Assembly: GCA_033032175.1 (NCBI GenBank)
Contig: CM065304.1
Coordinates: forward strand, 11,656,001 to 11,720,000
DNA length: 64,000 nucleotides
DNA from: Saturnia japonica
Lineage: Eukaryota > Arthropoda > Insecta > Lepidoptera > Saturniidae
Direction of reading: 5' to 3'
Part shown: positions 31,897 through 46,800 of the stretch, piece after piece
How positions within the stretch are numbered: position 1 is the first letter of the stretch
Layout of the letters: the number at the start of each line of letters is the position of its first letter
Notes under the pieces: model-generated
The model's database searches: none
What the model was told of the DNA's origin: nothing
Seen by the model: the letters and a program-made list of their open reading frames with translations, nothing else
Program-made: the position numbers and the translations under genes

Positions 31897-34800
31897 GTAA
31901 GTAAAATATGATTACTAATTTAAAATAATAATATCAAATACTATAGACTTAATATTTGTGTGCTATAGAGAAAAATCTACAATAATTTTATCCAATATAT
32001 TTTAAAAGTTCCAGATAGTGACTTAAAATTTCGAAATAAGTTACATTCAGTCTACCAGTTAGTTACTAGTCAGATCTCAAACTTTTGAGAAAAAGTTAAA
32101 AGCCAAAATAATTAAAATTTAATAATTGTAAATTAATTTATATGATTATTAATAAAAAAATTTGAATCGGTCTTCGAAAGGCTTTTCACTGCATAACTAA
32201 AAGCATCTTATGAAAATCGTAACTGTAATATTAGAGATTAAAAGTAAAACTTTCTTTTAGCACGCTACTTATTTAGCAGATTCCATGCGTTATTTCGTTT
32301 CAAGTCTCCAAGACGAACCGTCTTGGTCGACGTGTTTTAAAACTGATGCTAATTATAGCTGTGTAACGACTAGAGAGATAATGCTGCGTTGTCGTGAAAA
32401 AACAATAACTAAATTTGGTACTACTTCGGCCCATATTTACTATATGTAAGTTCAATGTCAAGTAAATACAATACCTACCAACAAAGTCCATAAATTTTCT
32501 AGCTAAATGCTTCGCAGTTCAGACCGCACGGATATCGAAACACTACCAGTTTTTGTGAGACATGCTCAATTGCACGGCAAAAATTTTAAAATGTCGGTTA
32601 AAAAATATTATTTGACCTTTTAATATTACGTATATCTTTAGAGGTATAATATTATATTGTATTTACTTTATTTTTACAAATACTATTAATATAGTATAAT
32701 TTACTTTTTTTTAATAATTCTATAAGTATGTAAGAAATTGTTATTTGTTATAATTTATGTTCTATTTATTTGTCTACATTTTGTTAAATGTGTAAGTACT
32801 TATTTTTGTTTCTGGAATATATCCATCCAAAGGTTGCCTTGAAAATAATTCCCTTTATACCTACTCATTACATAATTTGATATTGTTAATTTAGAGTTGT
32901 AATGAACCGAGTACAAAAAGGTGTGAAATTAATAATCAATAAACTATAGTCCGACAAGTTTGGACATGACCGTCCCAATGTAGCGAAGACGTGACGGGGA
33001 CGAGGTGGCACGTCATTACGTCACTACAGTACACTGAAGTAAACAGTATACTGTCTCGGCAGTGTTCTTGTATTAATTACCTACAGCCACTCGGTAGATA
33101 AACACGCACTAGGGGCTGCCCTCTGACTATGTTTCTTGGGTTACCTATTATTTACCTCTATTTGTATTATGCATGTTATCATTATGTTGTACATAATGTT
33201 ATTCTGCAAAATTTGTAAGTTCCTCAGACGAGCTACTGTATGTATGCCCGGGAGCCTATTTGTTGTCAACGTCTTCACTGCCTGGAAAATAGGGGCTTGT
33301 CGGTATTGTGGGGACTATACTGTTAGCCTGAGGGGCCCTAAAAAACTAGAGCCTCTATCGGCTTTTACAGTTTCACCGTGGCTTGGGAGCTAGCGCTTAA
33401 AGCACTCTGCTGCAAAAGCGTGAGAAACATGCGCGCAAGGGTGTCAAAGTGGCAGGGCCTGGGCTTGGGCTATTGCCACGATTGCAATAAAGTCACGATC
33501 TGACTATACATATCCATAGAAAATTTCAACTAAGCTTATATATACATACTACTCACATACATACATACGTACTACACACATACATACATACCCTGCCTCC
33601 TGGGGGGAAGGAAGGAAAATGTGCGTATTTAGTAATCTGTCAACATGACACAAAGCCATGGTAAAAAAAGAAAAAAAGGTCCCTTACAGAACCTATATAC
33701 CTGTGTGGTGTGCACGTATATATGAACATATTGTATGTTCAATTATATTTGTGGGTAGCCAATGATTGCAAGTGAACGGACCTAGGCTTGAGTTGATGCA
33801 GGAGAGGGAGGACGTGACGGGTATGCGGGAGCGAAGTTAATCGCCCGTCCCCTATGGAGGGAATGGTGGTTTTAGTGGCGTGGGCGCGGGCACGCTCTGT
33901 TTTGAGAGACGGTGAAGTAATACTTGTTTATTTTCTCAATTTTATCATCGTGATCGGTAAAGATGTTACGCGGCCGGCGCTTTTCACTGGGGGCGTTCGG
34001 AACTACAGTGTAAATCACCAACGGATTCGCGTGATTCGACACAATGTATCGAAGTACGATCTCGATAGAAATTGAATGTACGATTCGACCGAGGGAAGTT
34101 CCATATCTTTCTGGAGGTCTTCCAGTCTAACGTGCTAAGGAGCATTGTTTATTTTGCGTAGGAATCGGGTTTGGAGGATTTGGAAAATATTAATATTATT
34201 TTTAGACATATGTGCGAAAGTAGCGCAGCTATAAGTCATGATCGGGCGGATACGTGACTTGTATAGTATGAGCTTATGTCTCAGGGACTTTTTGCTTACA
34301 ATCAGAGGCTGCAGTTTCAAACTATACGGATATGGGAGTTAAAGTTGAGCTTTTTATTGAGGGTCACACCGAGAGAGATATATAAATAAATAAAATATGT
34401 TATGACTTGCATCCTGTAAAATTGTATTTACTCTTTTCAGTATATAAAGTTTCATTTTCAGCAACAACATTCAAATCGGACTGAGAATAATAACAGATAA
34501 AGTTTATATGATAAAGATAATGGTAATTTTTCAGAAAAACCTTTACAAACTTTGATAGAACCGTGCTAACATCAAGATTATTTGCTGTTGGACTCGTTTG
34601 GATGTTTAATTTCTTTTTTACAACGATACAGGATGATACGTTGATTAAGGTAATACATAATTTCGACTGAAACTGTGTAACTGGAAAGTAAGCCATGCCA
34701 GAGCGTATTACACATTTATGACTATTAAATGCTTTTCGAATTAAAATTAAATGACATTCTTCGATATTAGATTAAAAAAAATTGTTGTATTTCAAAGCTA

Positions 34801-37800
34801 ACTTCATTTCTATATTTACCACTTCATTTATAGCTATTATTGTATTTATTGAACAAAATTCAGATTGCAAATCCCAATTTAGAATAGTATTTAAACAATA
34901 AAATATTATGTAAAGAGTATTACAAAAGAGTTGTTTGATATGATCAAATCAGAGGAAGCATGAGAGTAGCACCCAGTTCCAGAGAACATGAGGAATATCT
35001 GGTTAGAGTGGTCATTGTAACATGTCATAAGGAGGGGTCATAAGTCATTTAACTAGATGGGTGTCAAGTATGAAGGTGGACGCACATGGAAGTAATGAAA
35101 AACAAAAAAAAAGCATAGACGAAGAGTATAAAGGAGGATATTATATTATGTGTATAAAAAGTTTGAATATTGAGAAAACAGCTAAAAGTGTAGAGTGGAA
35201 AAAAAATTGTTGTGCCGACACTACTTAGAGCACGAATAAGATTATATAGAAAATAGTTATTATGAGTTTAATATATTTTGCTAATGTTGATATTGACAGT
35301 TTTTCAGATTAACATTTGTATTTAGATCACTTTCAACTATTATGACCATTATTTGTATAATGATTTCAACTAAATATTCGGCTGTCACTGCATTTACGCA
35401 AATAATGGATATATCTGCACCAGGGTCTTTGGTGAGATTATATTTTTTTATCTTAGATTCATCAATAATAGCTAAATTACAATATAAATTGAATTTCATA
35501 TTTTTGTGATGAATGTTTATATTAAAATACTATAAGTATAATTTGCTTATTCTATATTGTGACTTATTCTAAGACGCTTCTAATATATGTACATAAGAAC
35601 AAAGTTGAAATTCAGTTATCAGTGCTGGACGAACGGACGATTTTGTAATTAATATTAACACTAGCGATGTCCCGCTGATTCAAGCGCGTTTATTAGGTAC
35701 GCAGTCATAATTTTCGTCTCGACATTTTATTTTTATTCTTATTACACACACAAACGCGCGCCGCAGCGCGCGCGATTTATCAACAGTACCAACCTCTCGA
35801 AAAATGGGTGTGATACCATGCGACGGCAACTCTACAGCGCGCGCTCATTAGTCAATTAAAAAAAATGCTTACGCTTCTTCGGTTTCCTCTTACACACTTC
35901 CGTCCCTTCCTACGATATCACTTCCACAGATTGCAGAAAAGATGTTACACATCAATTACATGCATAGTAATACACAGATACACAGATTTATTCAAATAAA
36001 TTTGTTCATTCAATGTATCAATGTTGACGCACAATATTTATGTGATATTATACTATTTGCATATATATTTCGAAGCTATTGTAAATTATCCTTAAAGGGA
36101 GACCCAAGTATATAAGTATATTTTATGCAAATATTTATATATTGTATGTTAAGTATGTGTATTGTATGCAAAGTATAAAATAAGTAATTACAAATAAGAA
36201 TCGCTTACAACTACAATTTTCTTGTACTTACGATAATTTATCCCAACAAAAAAAAGAAACAATTGCCAATAACTAGTAGGTAGGTAGGTATAAGGTTACT
36301 TATTTATAACAGCGCAAGTAAAAAAAAAACATTATTTCTTTTCAAATAAAGTATTAACCGTTTTAGGTATTTATGGACTTTAGTTGAGTTGGTTATAGGT
36401 ACCTACAGATAAATTATTATCGTAAAATACATTATTATACTTACATAGTAAAGATATGTTTCAATATAGCTCATTGATATGAGCATATTATCTTTTAACG
36501 GATATGTACAGTGTCACAACAATTTTAACACTTCAAATGTGTACTGAATATCTTGTATTAAAAAAAAAAACATTTTTTTTTCCTATAATTTTTTTTTGTT
36601 TGTATGTATATAACGGCTGGACTAATTCTAATAAATTTGGCGTAGAAGACGATTATGTCGTACGATAGGTACGATACGTATTGATATCGCTCAACGAAGT
36701 TTGTAGGAAAAAGCTGGTATATAATATACTAGCTGTGCCCCACGGTTACAGCCGTGTTAATTTTATCCGACAAACACCGCGCCGCGCCGCCATCTCAACT
36801 ATCTAGTCTATCATAATTGTTCTTCCCGTAAGTAAAAATTGTTTTAATTTTTCTTATCTCCTAAACTTTGTGTCCAGCACATGGGTACTCTAAAGAGCAA
36901 AATTTAACTTAATAAAATTGTCTATATTGATAAAGTAACTTTTGTTCATAGGGATTAATTAATATGCAAATAATGCATATAAACTAAGATGTTTTTATAA
37001 GTGTACATACGTTAGCCGCACTCTATTTTGACAATTTTAAAGTCAGGCAATTGCCTGACATTCTCATAGTAACGTATTATCCAGTGTCACGGTCTCATAT
37101 AAATACAACTTAAAATATAAATTTATGTTAGAGATTACAAAACGTAGTGTTACACAATATTTAGTATATTAATATTACGTTTATTTACAGTATATATTTG
37201 CCGTTTTGTTCGATGACTTTTTGCCATTTGGTAACTTTGGAACTTCTGATCAAAAAAACGCGACAAATAGTTTTGGCAGTCCTCTCTTGATGTTAACCTT
37301 ACAGTACGTAAAGACACCGAAACAGGTGAAAATCTGAAGGTACGTGGTCAGGGCTATACGGTGAATGCACTAACATCTCCCAGCCAAACTCTCTTAATTT
37401 TTTCTAGGTGGCTAAAGATGTGTGCGTTCTAGCGTTTTCGTGATGATAGACCACATCCTTCCTGTTGATCAATTCCGGCTGCTTTATCTCAACTGGTTCC
37501 TTTAATCTCATCAGTTATTGGCAGTAGAGATCCGAGTCGATGGATTTGCCGGGCGTTAAAAGCTCATAATGAACAATGCCCTTCCAGTCCCACCATATAC
37601 ACAGCATCATCTTATTTCGAGTTAGCCCAGGTTTAGCCACAGTCTGTGAAGCCTGGCCGACCTTAGACTACGACTTTTTCGCACGTTCTTGTCGTACGTG
37701 ATCTACTTTTCATCGTCAGTTATCAATCTCTTCTAAAACGGTTCGGTTTCATTACGTCTCAATAATGAATCGCAAATGAGTACACGGTTCATTAGGTTTC

Positions 37801-40800
37801 TTTCAGTGAGCTCGTGTGGCACCCAAATATCGAGCTTTTTGGTATAGCCAGCTTTCTTGAAATGGGTTGAAACTGTTTTGTGGTCAATTTCCAGTTCTTC
37901 AGCTACATCGTAACTACTGATATGCCGATCTTGCTACACTTTTTCAAAAATGGCGTCTATTTTATTCGTAACAGGGCGACCAGAGCGAAGTGCACCTTTA
38001 ACATCAAAATTTTTGGTCTGAAAACGTTTGAACCAACTTTGTGCTACTCTTACTGACACTGCATTAGGTCCATAAATATCACAATTTTTTTTCGCTGCGT
38101 GAGTTGCATTTTTACCTTTTTTGGTAATAATATTTTTTAATGTATCGGATTTCTTCGTTAGATTCACTCATTTTTACAAAAGAAAAACAAGTCAAAAATA
38201 GCGGGAAACACTTTTTTTTATTTTATTTTAAAGAGTAACCTTTTAAATGTTTCCAAAACCAGCCAGATAATAATTGCACAGCCAAAGAAATTTTATAATA
38301 AGTTTATACCTACGTTATGCGAAAACACTTTTATAATTAATAAGTAAAGCGGAAATTTTATTAAACTATAAATACGCAATATATTATGAGTTTGTACTTT
38401 ATAAATCAATAAATCTGAAGAGAAGTGAAAGTTTTAAGGTGATGGATGCTCTAGTATACATGGTCAAATAAATGCAAGAGAATGAGATAAATGCAAGTTG
38501 CATAGAGCGTGCAACGCGCTTGCGTCCTGTAGAGTTACCTAGGTCTCATTTCCCCATTCCTTTTTACTGAATATGATTTCCTATTTCCTATCTCTCTTAG
38601 AATCTAAACTTTCACTTTTCACTAGAATGTATTGATGTGGAGGGCGGAAACCGATAAAATATTATTTATTCAGTTTCTTTTGAAAATATCTCTTTACTTG
38701 TGATAAAGTTCTCATGGAACGTTAGCTAGTTCCATGAATGTGCTCTCTAGTTTCTGCCTGCTGCCGCGCTGGTTCACATCTGCTTTATTTCTAATTTAAA
38801 AGTGTAATTACAGAAAAAAAAAGTTGCGGGCACAGCTAGTGTATGAATATATTTCCTGAATATACACATTTTAATTAATAAATATACATACAGCTTAGTA
38901 CTAATACTACGGATACGGGAAAATGAATAAAATAGTTATATAAAAAGTGTGGAAAACCTACTTAAATAAAAAAAAAATGTGCTCTTCTTTTTAGTGGTAA
39001 AAATTTGTAGAAGTAATCATGGCTCAGTGGTAGCATGTACAGACATCGCGTCGATCGACATGAGTTCGAATCCCTGCAATCACCCTGAGCATTCGGTGAA
39101 GGAAAATATCGTTATGAAACCATGGCATAGTTTTGCTTGTTCTAAAGCTCAACTGACTAGCTAACACCCTCAAGTTGAAAATCTGTGGTCAAGCACCTAT
39201 AGGTGTGTTCCGGCAGCTGCACATTGCACTTGCACTAGTTCTCTCCAGTATTCCTGTCACATCGTCACATAAAATCAGGTATGACTGTGGCCAAACGATA
39301 AACCTATAAATTATAAAAAAGAATAGTATCATATAAATTACACATGGTACCGACTAAAGAAAAACCGGCACAACACTTTAGTGACTACAAATAATGTCAA
39401 TTGAGATCCATGGGGGTCGGGAACCGCCAACAAGTACCTAATTAATAAGGTAAACGAACTTTCTATAATAGATCTGTACAAACGAACAAATATAAACTGG
39501 CTGTTGATGCGATTCAATTTTTTAAGACTTTGGTTTTTAATTTTTAGTTGAGCATTTTATGATATTTAAATTACATAGTTACGGGAGGATTTTAAGAAAG
39601 GATATGATATTCTTTGATTACTCATCACTGTTGCATTCTACTACATTACAAATAAATTATTTGTTACAAATGATAAATTTAATGCTTTATTAATTATTGC
39701 AAAAGTAAAAATGCTTTTACAAGGGTTTTATGTCAAAAACCAAGTACTCGCAGAGTATAAAACGGTTGCGACCACGGCGCGGTGTATAAACCCGATTGGC
39801 AGTAAAACTTTTAAAAAGGTCGAATGGGTAAGAAGTGCGTAAAGGAAGTGAGACAATGTAACTGTAACTGTAAAAAAATGTGCATTGATATACTAAATTT
39901 ATGTTATTGGATCTCGCAGATTACTGAGGAACAAGTTTCAAGATTTTACGAGTAATATCATACCTTTTACCTCTTAATACATCTTGGAAAATTTAATTTA
40001 TGTTCGAAAATACATATTTAGATAAGTTAGAATCTTGTAATTAATGACAGCCACAATTTCAATATTAGACATAATTATAAAATTGTAATACAATGTTATA
40101 GACTTAGTAAGACAAATAAGTGTTAGGTTCTACAAAAAATTCCACACATCACATAATTGTCAGACAAAAAGTTCAAGAATTACATTAGATAAGTTTTTTT
40201 GTCGAAAGGGTTTATAGGGTTGGATCATTACGTGATTGACTTTGATGACTGGAAGTGACTATATCTACATATATTTATATTAACTGTAAACATCACATAA
40301 AGTATTAAAAAAAGTTAGGTATTAAAAAAAATATTGTTTAACTCGATCGAGTTTATTTTCAGTTCAGCTCGACGACTGGGATGTTTTTCGAATCGGTGGT
40401 AGAGAGTTGATATTTATAGGGCTTAAACTGATTTTTGTTATTTTATTTATTTTTATATCTTTAGAAATTAAATATTTCAAACTTCAGAATTAATTTACAA
40501 TACAATATACTAACTAGAATAAATCATCAACAAATTTGGTTTATTCTATTGAAAATTGATTTAGAATAAGTTTAGGTATCCTGGATGGCGCATGTTCATT
40601 TGAATCGATTAAAATTTACTCATGTGAGCATTTATACCAGGACTTTATGATGGAGGAAGAACTAAATGAATAGAGTAAAAGCTCTTTATTCGCGGGGTAC
40701 ATGTTCCGTAAATATGTCGCGAATACAGAAACCGCGAATATGGAATGGTAATTTAAATAGGTATATGGAATATAGGGGATACGTTCCTAGGTGACAAAAT

Positions 40801-43800
40801 AAAAAACAAGTATATAAAAGATGAATTTAATTGAAGTTTTTGACCATATTGATTAATGATTATCTTCAGGCTTAGGCAAAGCTCCTTCAATTCAGACTGA
40901 TATTCAGCAGTGGTATTAGAAATTTTATTTGCCTCTTAAAAATAAGACTTCGTTCCATAGACGGATCAATTTTCACAAAGAAATCACAAAGCGCATTGAG
41001 TTAAAGATTGATTTCATTTTGTTTGCTTACATTCTCAAAAACGCCGACCGCGGTGAAGGCGACTTTTGTCAAAGGCGGAACTAATACAGCGGCGATATTA
41101 TTTAACAACATACTTTAGGCATAGTTGTAATAAGATATATTTTACTTTTTTATTATTCCATTTCACGACGCCTTTAGAAAGGATATTCGGTTGGATGGAT
41201 ACCTACATATTGGAATCCTTTTTATCAATGTTTATGTACCGATGAACCGATTAGATCCGCGAACATAGGAATTGGGTCGCATTTTTTAAATCCACGAATA
41301 GTAAAAACGCGAATGAAGGAACCGCGAATAAGGAGATTTTACTGTATATACAAAGTATATTAATATTATGACATAAGTATTTAGAAAACTAGCCTCTGTC
41401 ATTGTCACTTACTTTCGTATTTTAAGCAAACAGTAATTCAGTTCTTAGGGATAGCAACATATTATTAAAACCTGGCCTCAGTTTTTGAGATCGGAGATTG
41501 CATAACTTTTTGCTGCTTCTATATATACCTACTAATATTATAGAGATCAAGAGATTGATTATTTTTATGCACGTGCTAATCTTTGGAATTGCCACTAGTA
41601 TTTGAAAAGATATTTTATACTTTATAGCCTATTGAGAAAGGTTATATATACGCTTAGGTATTGAAAATAAAATTGTTAAGAAGTAGCTTGTCAGTTGTTG
41701 TTGTGGTGCAACAGGTTTGGCCCAGTTCCGTTATAGATTGTTATATCAAGAAGCCTTGTTTTGAGTAGTCTTTAAAGTTGGCTGGCTCGTCTTTCGAGCA
41801 GCTCACTTGTTGACTAAATAGCTTTAGGCTCACTTATTCTATACAATATCTAATGTATTGTGACAGAATTCTAATTTTATGAGAATATAACTGGAACTTC
41901 ATACATAATTTGAAAGGCGGTAACACTTAATTGTAAGGTTCAACTGCTCCAATACTACATACACATGTTGATTCTTAGAAACTTTTTTCTGATCTAAAAG
42001 GTACACGGCTTACTTTACGAAAATTACCCTAAGTGAGGGATAGCCACTTATCATTGATTGACTTTAAACAGGATTATATACGGGTTTATGCTCGAGTATA
42101 TTTTAATTATAGTTATTGAAGATCTCCATTTTATTTAGGGCGGTATGTAATTAATAACAAGGTGCAAGGTAATTTTAGTTAGGTTTCTGATCTATCAATT
42201 TTGTTTAGGGTGCTTTGACTATACCTACCTACCTTATATCAGCCCTATCATTACCTAATGATGCTAAAATTTAATCCTGTGATAAAACATTAACTAGGTA
42301 TATTTAAATCAACTACGCCCCTCAGCCGGGCGTTTTATATCCAGTGTTGAGATTATGACGTTAGACACTTTTAAAATGTCTACAAGATTAGTTTACATTC
42401 GGTCATCCTAAAATCAAATGTTGTTTTTTTTTTTGTTTTGCATAATGCGATGTTCAAGTACTCCAGGAGGGATATTGTTTTATAATTGTTTATGGGCGTT
42501 GCTGTTTATACAATAATTCTATAGTGTAAGCGCCTTGTTATTCGACTAAGCTAATGTGTACAGACTTATTTGTGCCTTCTCTGTGTCTAAATGGAATAAA
42601 GTTTTTTTCACATAATCATATTTCTCCTAACCATTCGAGTTCATTATCAGCTAATTATAAAACAATGTCTGAGCAAATTTCGCCATACCTTCTCCCATAT
42701 TAAGCAGCATATACATAGGTGTGAGCACGTTATTTGCAATATGCATGCGGTCATTTCTAAAGAACTCATTTGAAAACAAGTATATAATTGCAGAAGGGTA
42801 TATATCACCACTCAAAAATAGGCCACTATACCCTAAAAATAGGCGTCTATACGTTGAGCTGTGTAAACCTGATAACTGGATACAAGTAATATATCTGGTT
42901 TAACGTTCAACGCTTAAATCTTATAAGTTAATTTTAAATAAAAAAAGAAAACCAACTTCAATGGTTTTGGGGTGTAACTTCGAAGTCCAAGATACAATAC
43001 CAATAATATTAAAATAGGACTATCCTTGAGGTATTCTCTGTCAAACAAAAGAAAATCATCTAAATCGGTTCATAAACAAATAAGTTATGGCTGAACATCC
43101 ATGAAAAATATATACATTCGAATTGAGTAACTTCCGTCTTTTTTAAATCGGAAAAATAGGTTTTTTTTTTTTTGAACTGACTACACTGTTAACCTTAGGG
43201 GCCCTATCCAAAAACAGAGCCGCTGCGGCATTTACAGCTTCACCGGACTTGGGGGCGAGCGCTTAGTTTGTGACGACCCGCACGAGGGTGCCAGAGTGGG
43301 CGAACCTCGGCTCGGGCGGTCGTCGCGAATGCGAAAAGGTCGCGATCTATCTAATTCCCTAATCCTAAGAGAATTCGAATTAACTGACATATACTCATAT
43401 GCACGTCCCCCTCCTCCTGGGAGGAAGGAGGGGACCATGCGTATGTGTATTTAGTAATCGGTATGGTTTTTCTACACTAACTAGCGCATTAGTCTAAGTA
43501 GCGCAAAAAAAGAAAAAAAAAAAGGTCCCTTACAGAAACTATGTACCTGTGTGGTGTGCACGTGTGTGTGTTCATACGTGTGTAATGTTGTATGTGGGTA
43601 GCTAAGTGTTGCACGTATAGTGTCACTTGTATCGCGCGGGCGGCTGCCTGACTCAAGGGCTTCACACCGAGGAACGGACCTAGGCTTGGGCGGAAAAATA
43701 GGACACGTGGCGGCTTATTTATGCAAACATCCGTCATTTGCGATTCATTATGGAAGAACCATACAATTGGATGTATTAGTGATGTTTCACGATTCCTAAA

Positions 43801-46800
43801 AGTGTGAATGCGGTCATAAGGGTCTATGTACTATAGAAAAAAAAGAATTGTAACAAATTACGAACCGGCAAAAATAACGATTCGTCGATGTGTGAATTTG
43901 CCCTGAGATAGTGGAGAATCACGTTATTAATTTCCTTTGTCGGTTTACAATTTATTTTATCAATTTGTATTTTACCGACGCGCCGATGAAACGTCCGTTT
44001 TTACAGCGCCTTACTTATCTCTTTCATTTTCAGACTAATGCAATGCACCACATCGCTTACTTGTACGGTATTGGATTCTTGGGATTATACGATTTCGCCA
44101 GTATGTCGCCGTACACTATGATAGACAATGCTGTTGTGATCTTCACCTTACTATTTACAGTGATAGCGTTTCTCAGGTCATGGATAGTCAGAGTATTGTA
44201 CGTTGTACTAACAAACTGTGTTGAAGTAGAAATGGCCGTATCACCACACTATCTATTGTTTGCAATATTACCATTAAGTACGGAATTTCTATATGGTCAT
44301 AAATTCTATGTATTTTACATTTATATAAATATGATGGTTGCGACATTATCCTATGTTGTAAGTATAAAATAAAACTATTATTATTTATACAATGATGACT
44401 CGAATCCTTGCAATGAGCCCGAGCTTTCGGTAAAGGGAAACATCGTGATGAAACACTAGAACGGTGGTAAGGTTTTTTCTAATGTCCGCCTGGCTCTACT
44501 AACCTCAAGTTGGAAATTTGTCGCCAAGCACCTATAGATGTGTTCCGATAGCTGCACTTGAGAGTCCGTCTTTTTACTAAGTCTCTTGTTATAAGATAAG
44601 ATTGTAACGCAAAACCTATAAAGAATACAAAAAAAATTACTTTAATTATAAATTAAAATGTTACCCATTTTTCATGTATACTAGTCACTGTTGACCTTGA
44701 CAATGTCGAAAATTTTACAAGACGAGTTTAGATCCGTAAAGAATATTTATATCATCGGTTTGCTATGTTTCCTGGGTTTTATCTGTTGTGTGGCTGTTAC
44801 AATGGTAAGCAGAATATTATTAAAAATTATCATCTTACTGTAACGTTACAATCAGAGTGTCGATGACAGTACTTATTCAACTCTTAAAAATGATTTGTAA
44901 TTTGCATTAAATCCGGACTAAAGATCTGTGATCCGAACATACCGACAGATAGACAAAATAATTTTAATGTCATATTCATGATAATAAACATATATCAGGA
45001 AATTATAATAGAAAAAATATCATGTAATAGCAAAACTTTTCAAAAGAAATAAATTTCCCCTTTTTGCAACAGTTTTCATTGATGCTCTTAATGCTTACCT
45101 ACATTAATTGTCGACTACAATAATTTTAACTCAAGTTTGAGGATGATCATTATTCAACATTGTAAATGGAATCATTCAATCATCAATAATAATCTCAGCA
45201 AATATAGTATCTATTGTTAATATGATGTAAAATATAGTTAGTTACAATGAGCGATTATTAAATCACTGGTTTCTATTAAACTGATTCACGAACAATCTCA
45301 AGAACCTTATATTTCTATAAATAATTATTACAGATTTGTACCTAACTTACACGTATGTAAAATGAAGTAACTATCATGTACCTGACCTAAATACATAAAT
45401 TATTCAAACCTGCTTTAGGATTACACAAATATAAAACAAGATCAGTTTATAATGTTGAAAGAAATGGTATAATATAATACATATATCGTAGGTAATCATT
45501 CCCCGTATGGTATAAAACATTCAAGGGATGTACAAAAAATTCAACGCCCTAGTTTGCGAGCTTAGATCGAATATCGCACATGGGGGGAGGGGGTCGGGGG
45601 GTCATCAAGATGGTCATCATCATGATGATGATGATGGTGTCAAGACACCACTACATTATAACGGAATAATAATAATAATATACAAGCTCGATTCCCTAGT
45701 TTATATTTTTAGGGCTTCTTGGAAACAGAATAAAGCAACTTGAAACTAAAAGTTTTAGCTATTTAAAAATAGAGATTTTTTAAAATTTGATTGGATTTAA
45801 ATAGCTATAACTTTACAAAATCGGAGCAATTAATAAAAATCTGGGTAGATTCCATTAAAATATACCTCAACAAAAGATATTACCTGCTGGTCGACTCTCA
45901 ACTTCAAATACGATACATAAATAAATTAATATAAATAGGTTTTATAAATAGGTAAAATTTAACCAAAACAGTTGTTTAGTTGGAAACTATTAGCTAAGCC
46001 TGATATAAGTTTACAGGTAATATCTTTTTTTTCATAAAAGTAGAATTCTTACTGAGAAAAATACCGCTGAGCAGGAGTCTTTAAGTTTTATAGAAGCTGA
46101 GATACAAGTATTTGAAATTAGTAAAAAATCTACCTTTTCAAAAATTCAAAAAATTCTCCAGTGCCCGGATTTGTACATATCGGACTCAAATTTACAGGAT
46201 CGTCTCCTTTTTAGATGTACCTTCGAGGAAAAAATCAGCATCAAAATCGCTTACCCTAGTGAGCACACTTTTGTCGAGAATTAATGGATCTGCCCACTTT
46301 CATATGCATTTTACAAAAATGGTTATATTGACATTAAAAACAGACACTTCAATTTTATTAATTCTATAGGTATACATACTTTAGTGATTCAGTATCATAA
46401 AAGAAAATAAAAATCTGAACCTAGGCCTAGGCTCGAGCCATTACCTACCAGAAAGGACAGAAAAACATCTGTCGACCAGCGCTATATATTATTATCTGCG
46501 CCGATATTTGTATCTTGATATTTTTTCCAGGACCTTAACGAATTAAAAACAAAATATAAGTTACGTGTAAACATCGTTCAAATCGTGACTTAAGGTCTTG
46601 AGTTCATAAACAAGCCAATAGAAATAAGCGATTTTAGTTTTTCCGTTTTTATTCGAATTTACGGATAAATTTTCAAATTTTTCGTTCTCTAATAAATTTA
46701 TTCAGACTATTACCAACATTTAAGAACAAAATTAGCCAAATCGGTCTATCCGTTCTGAAATGATGTTTTTACCCACTAGAGAATATGATTTTTATTAATA

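Larger units (their letters stand above)
32446..34534. other. SLC6-like intron carrying LINE pieces
   Basis: AT-rich sequence, then about 32940-33310, which resembles the sequence upstream of cassette copy E (about 55380-55520) and 56370-56460, then cassette copy C and a jockey-like fragment. No extra exon needed: phases match across the gap. Confidence 0.65.
35432..44033. other. SLC6-like intron, 8.6 kb, transposon-rich
   Basis: Phase 0 on both sides, and the protein alignment runs across it without a gap, so no exon is expected inside. Contents in order: a repeat with a CG palindrome (35755-35780), the 'ctagctgtgccccacgg' family (about 36729), mariner relic (37185-38325), tRNA-derived SINE (39008-39322), unnamed repeat copy 2 (39975-40480), pogo-like MITE (40673-41344), a 'gccataactt' repeat (about 42950-43150, inverted), and R1-like cassette D (43174-43740). 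Confidence 0.75.

Noticed and set aside
39008..39100. Functional tRNA gene
   Set aside because: A and B boxes are present but the anticodon arm and acceptor stem do not pair, and a SINE body with an A-rich tail follows.
31591..44357. Odorant or gustatory receptor
   Set aside because: Several membrane helices first suggested a chemoreceptor, but the TM2, TM3 loop, WVYGVKRF and YGPPDPEDRK segments in downstream exons fit SLC6 and the phases link them.
45528..45743. ORF with His/Asp-rich stretch
   Set aside because: The stretch is a CAT/GAT microsatellite and the ORF has no family resemblance.
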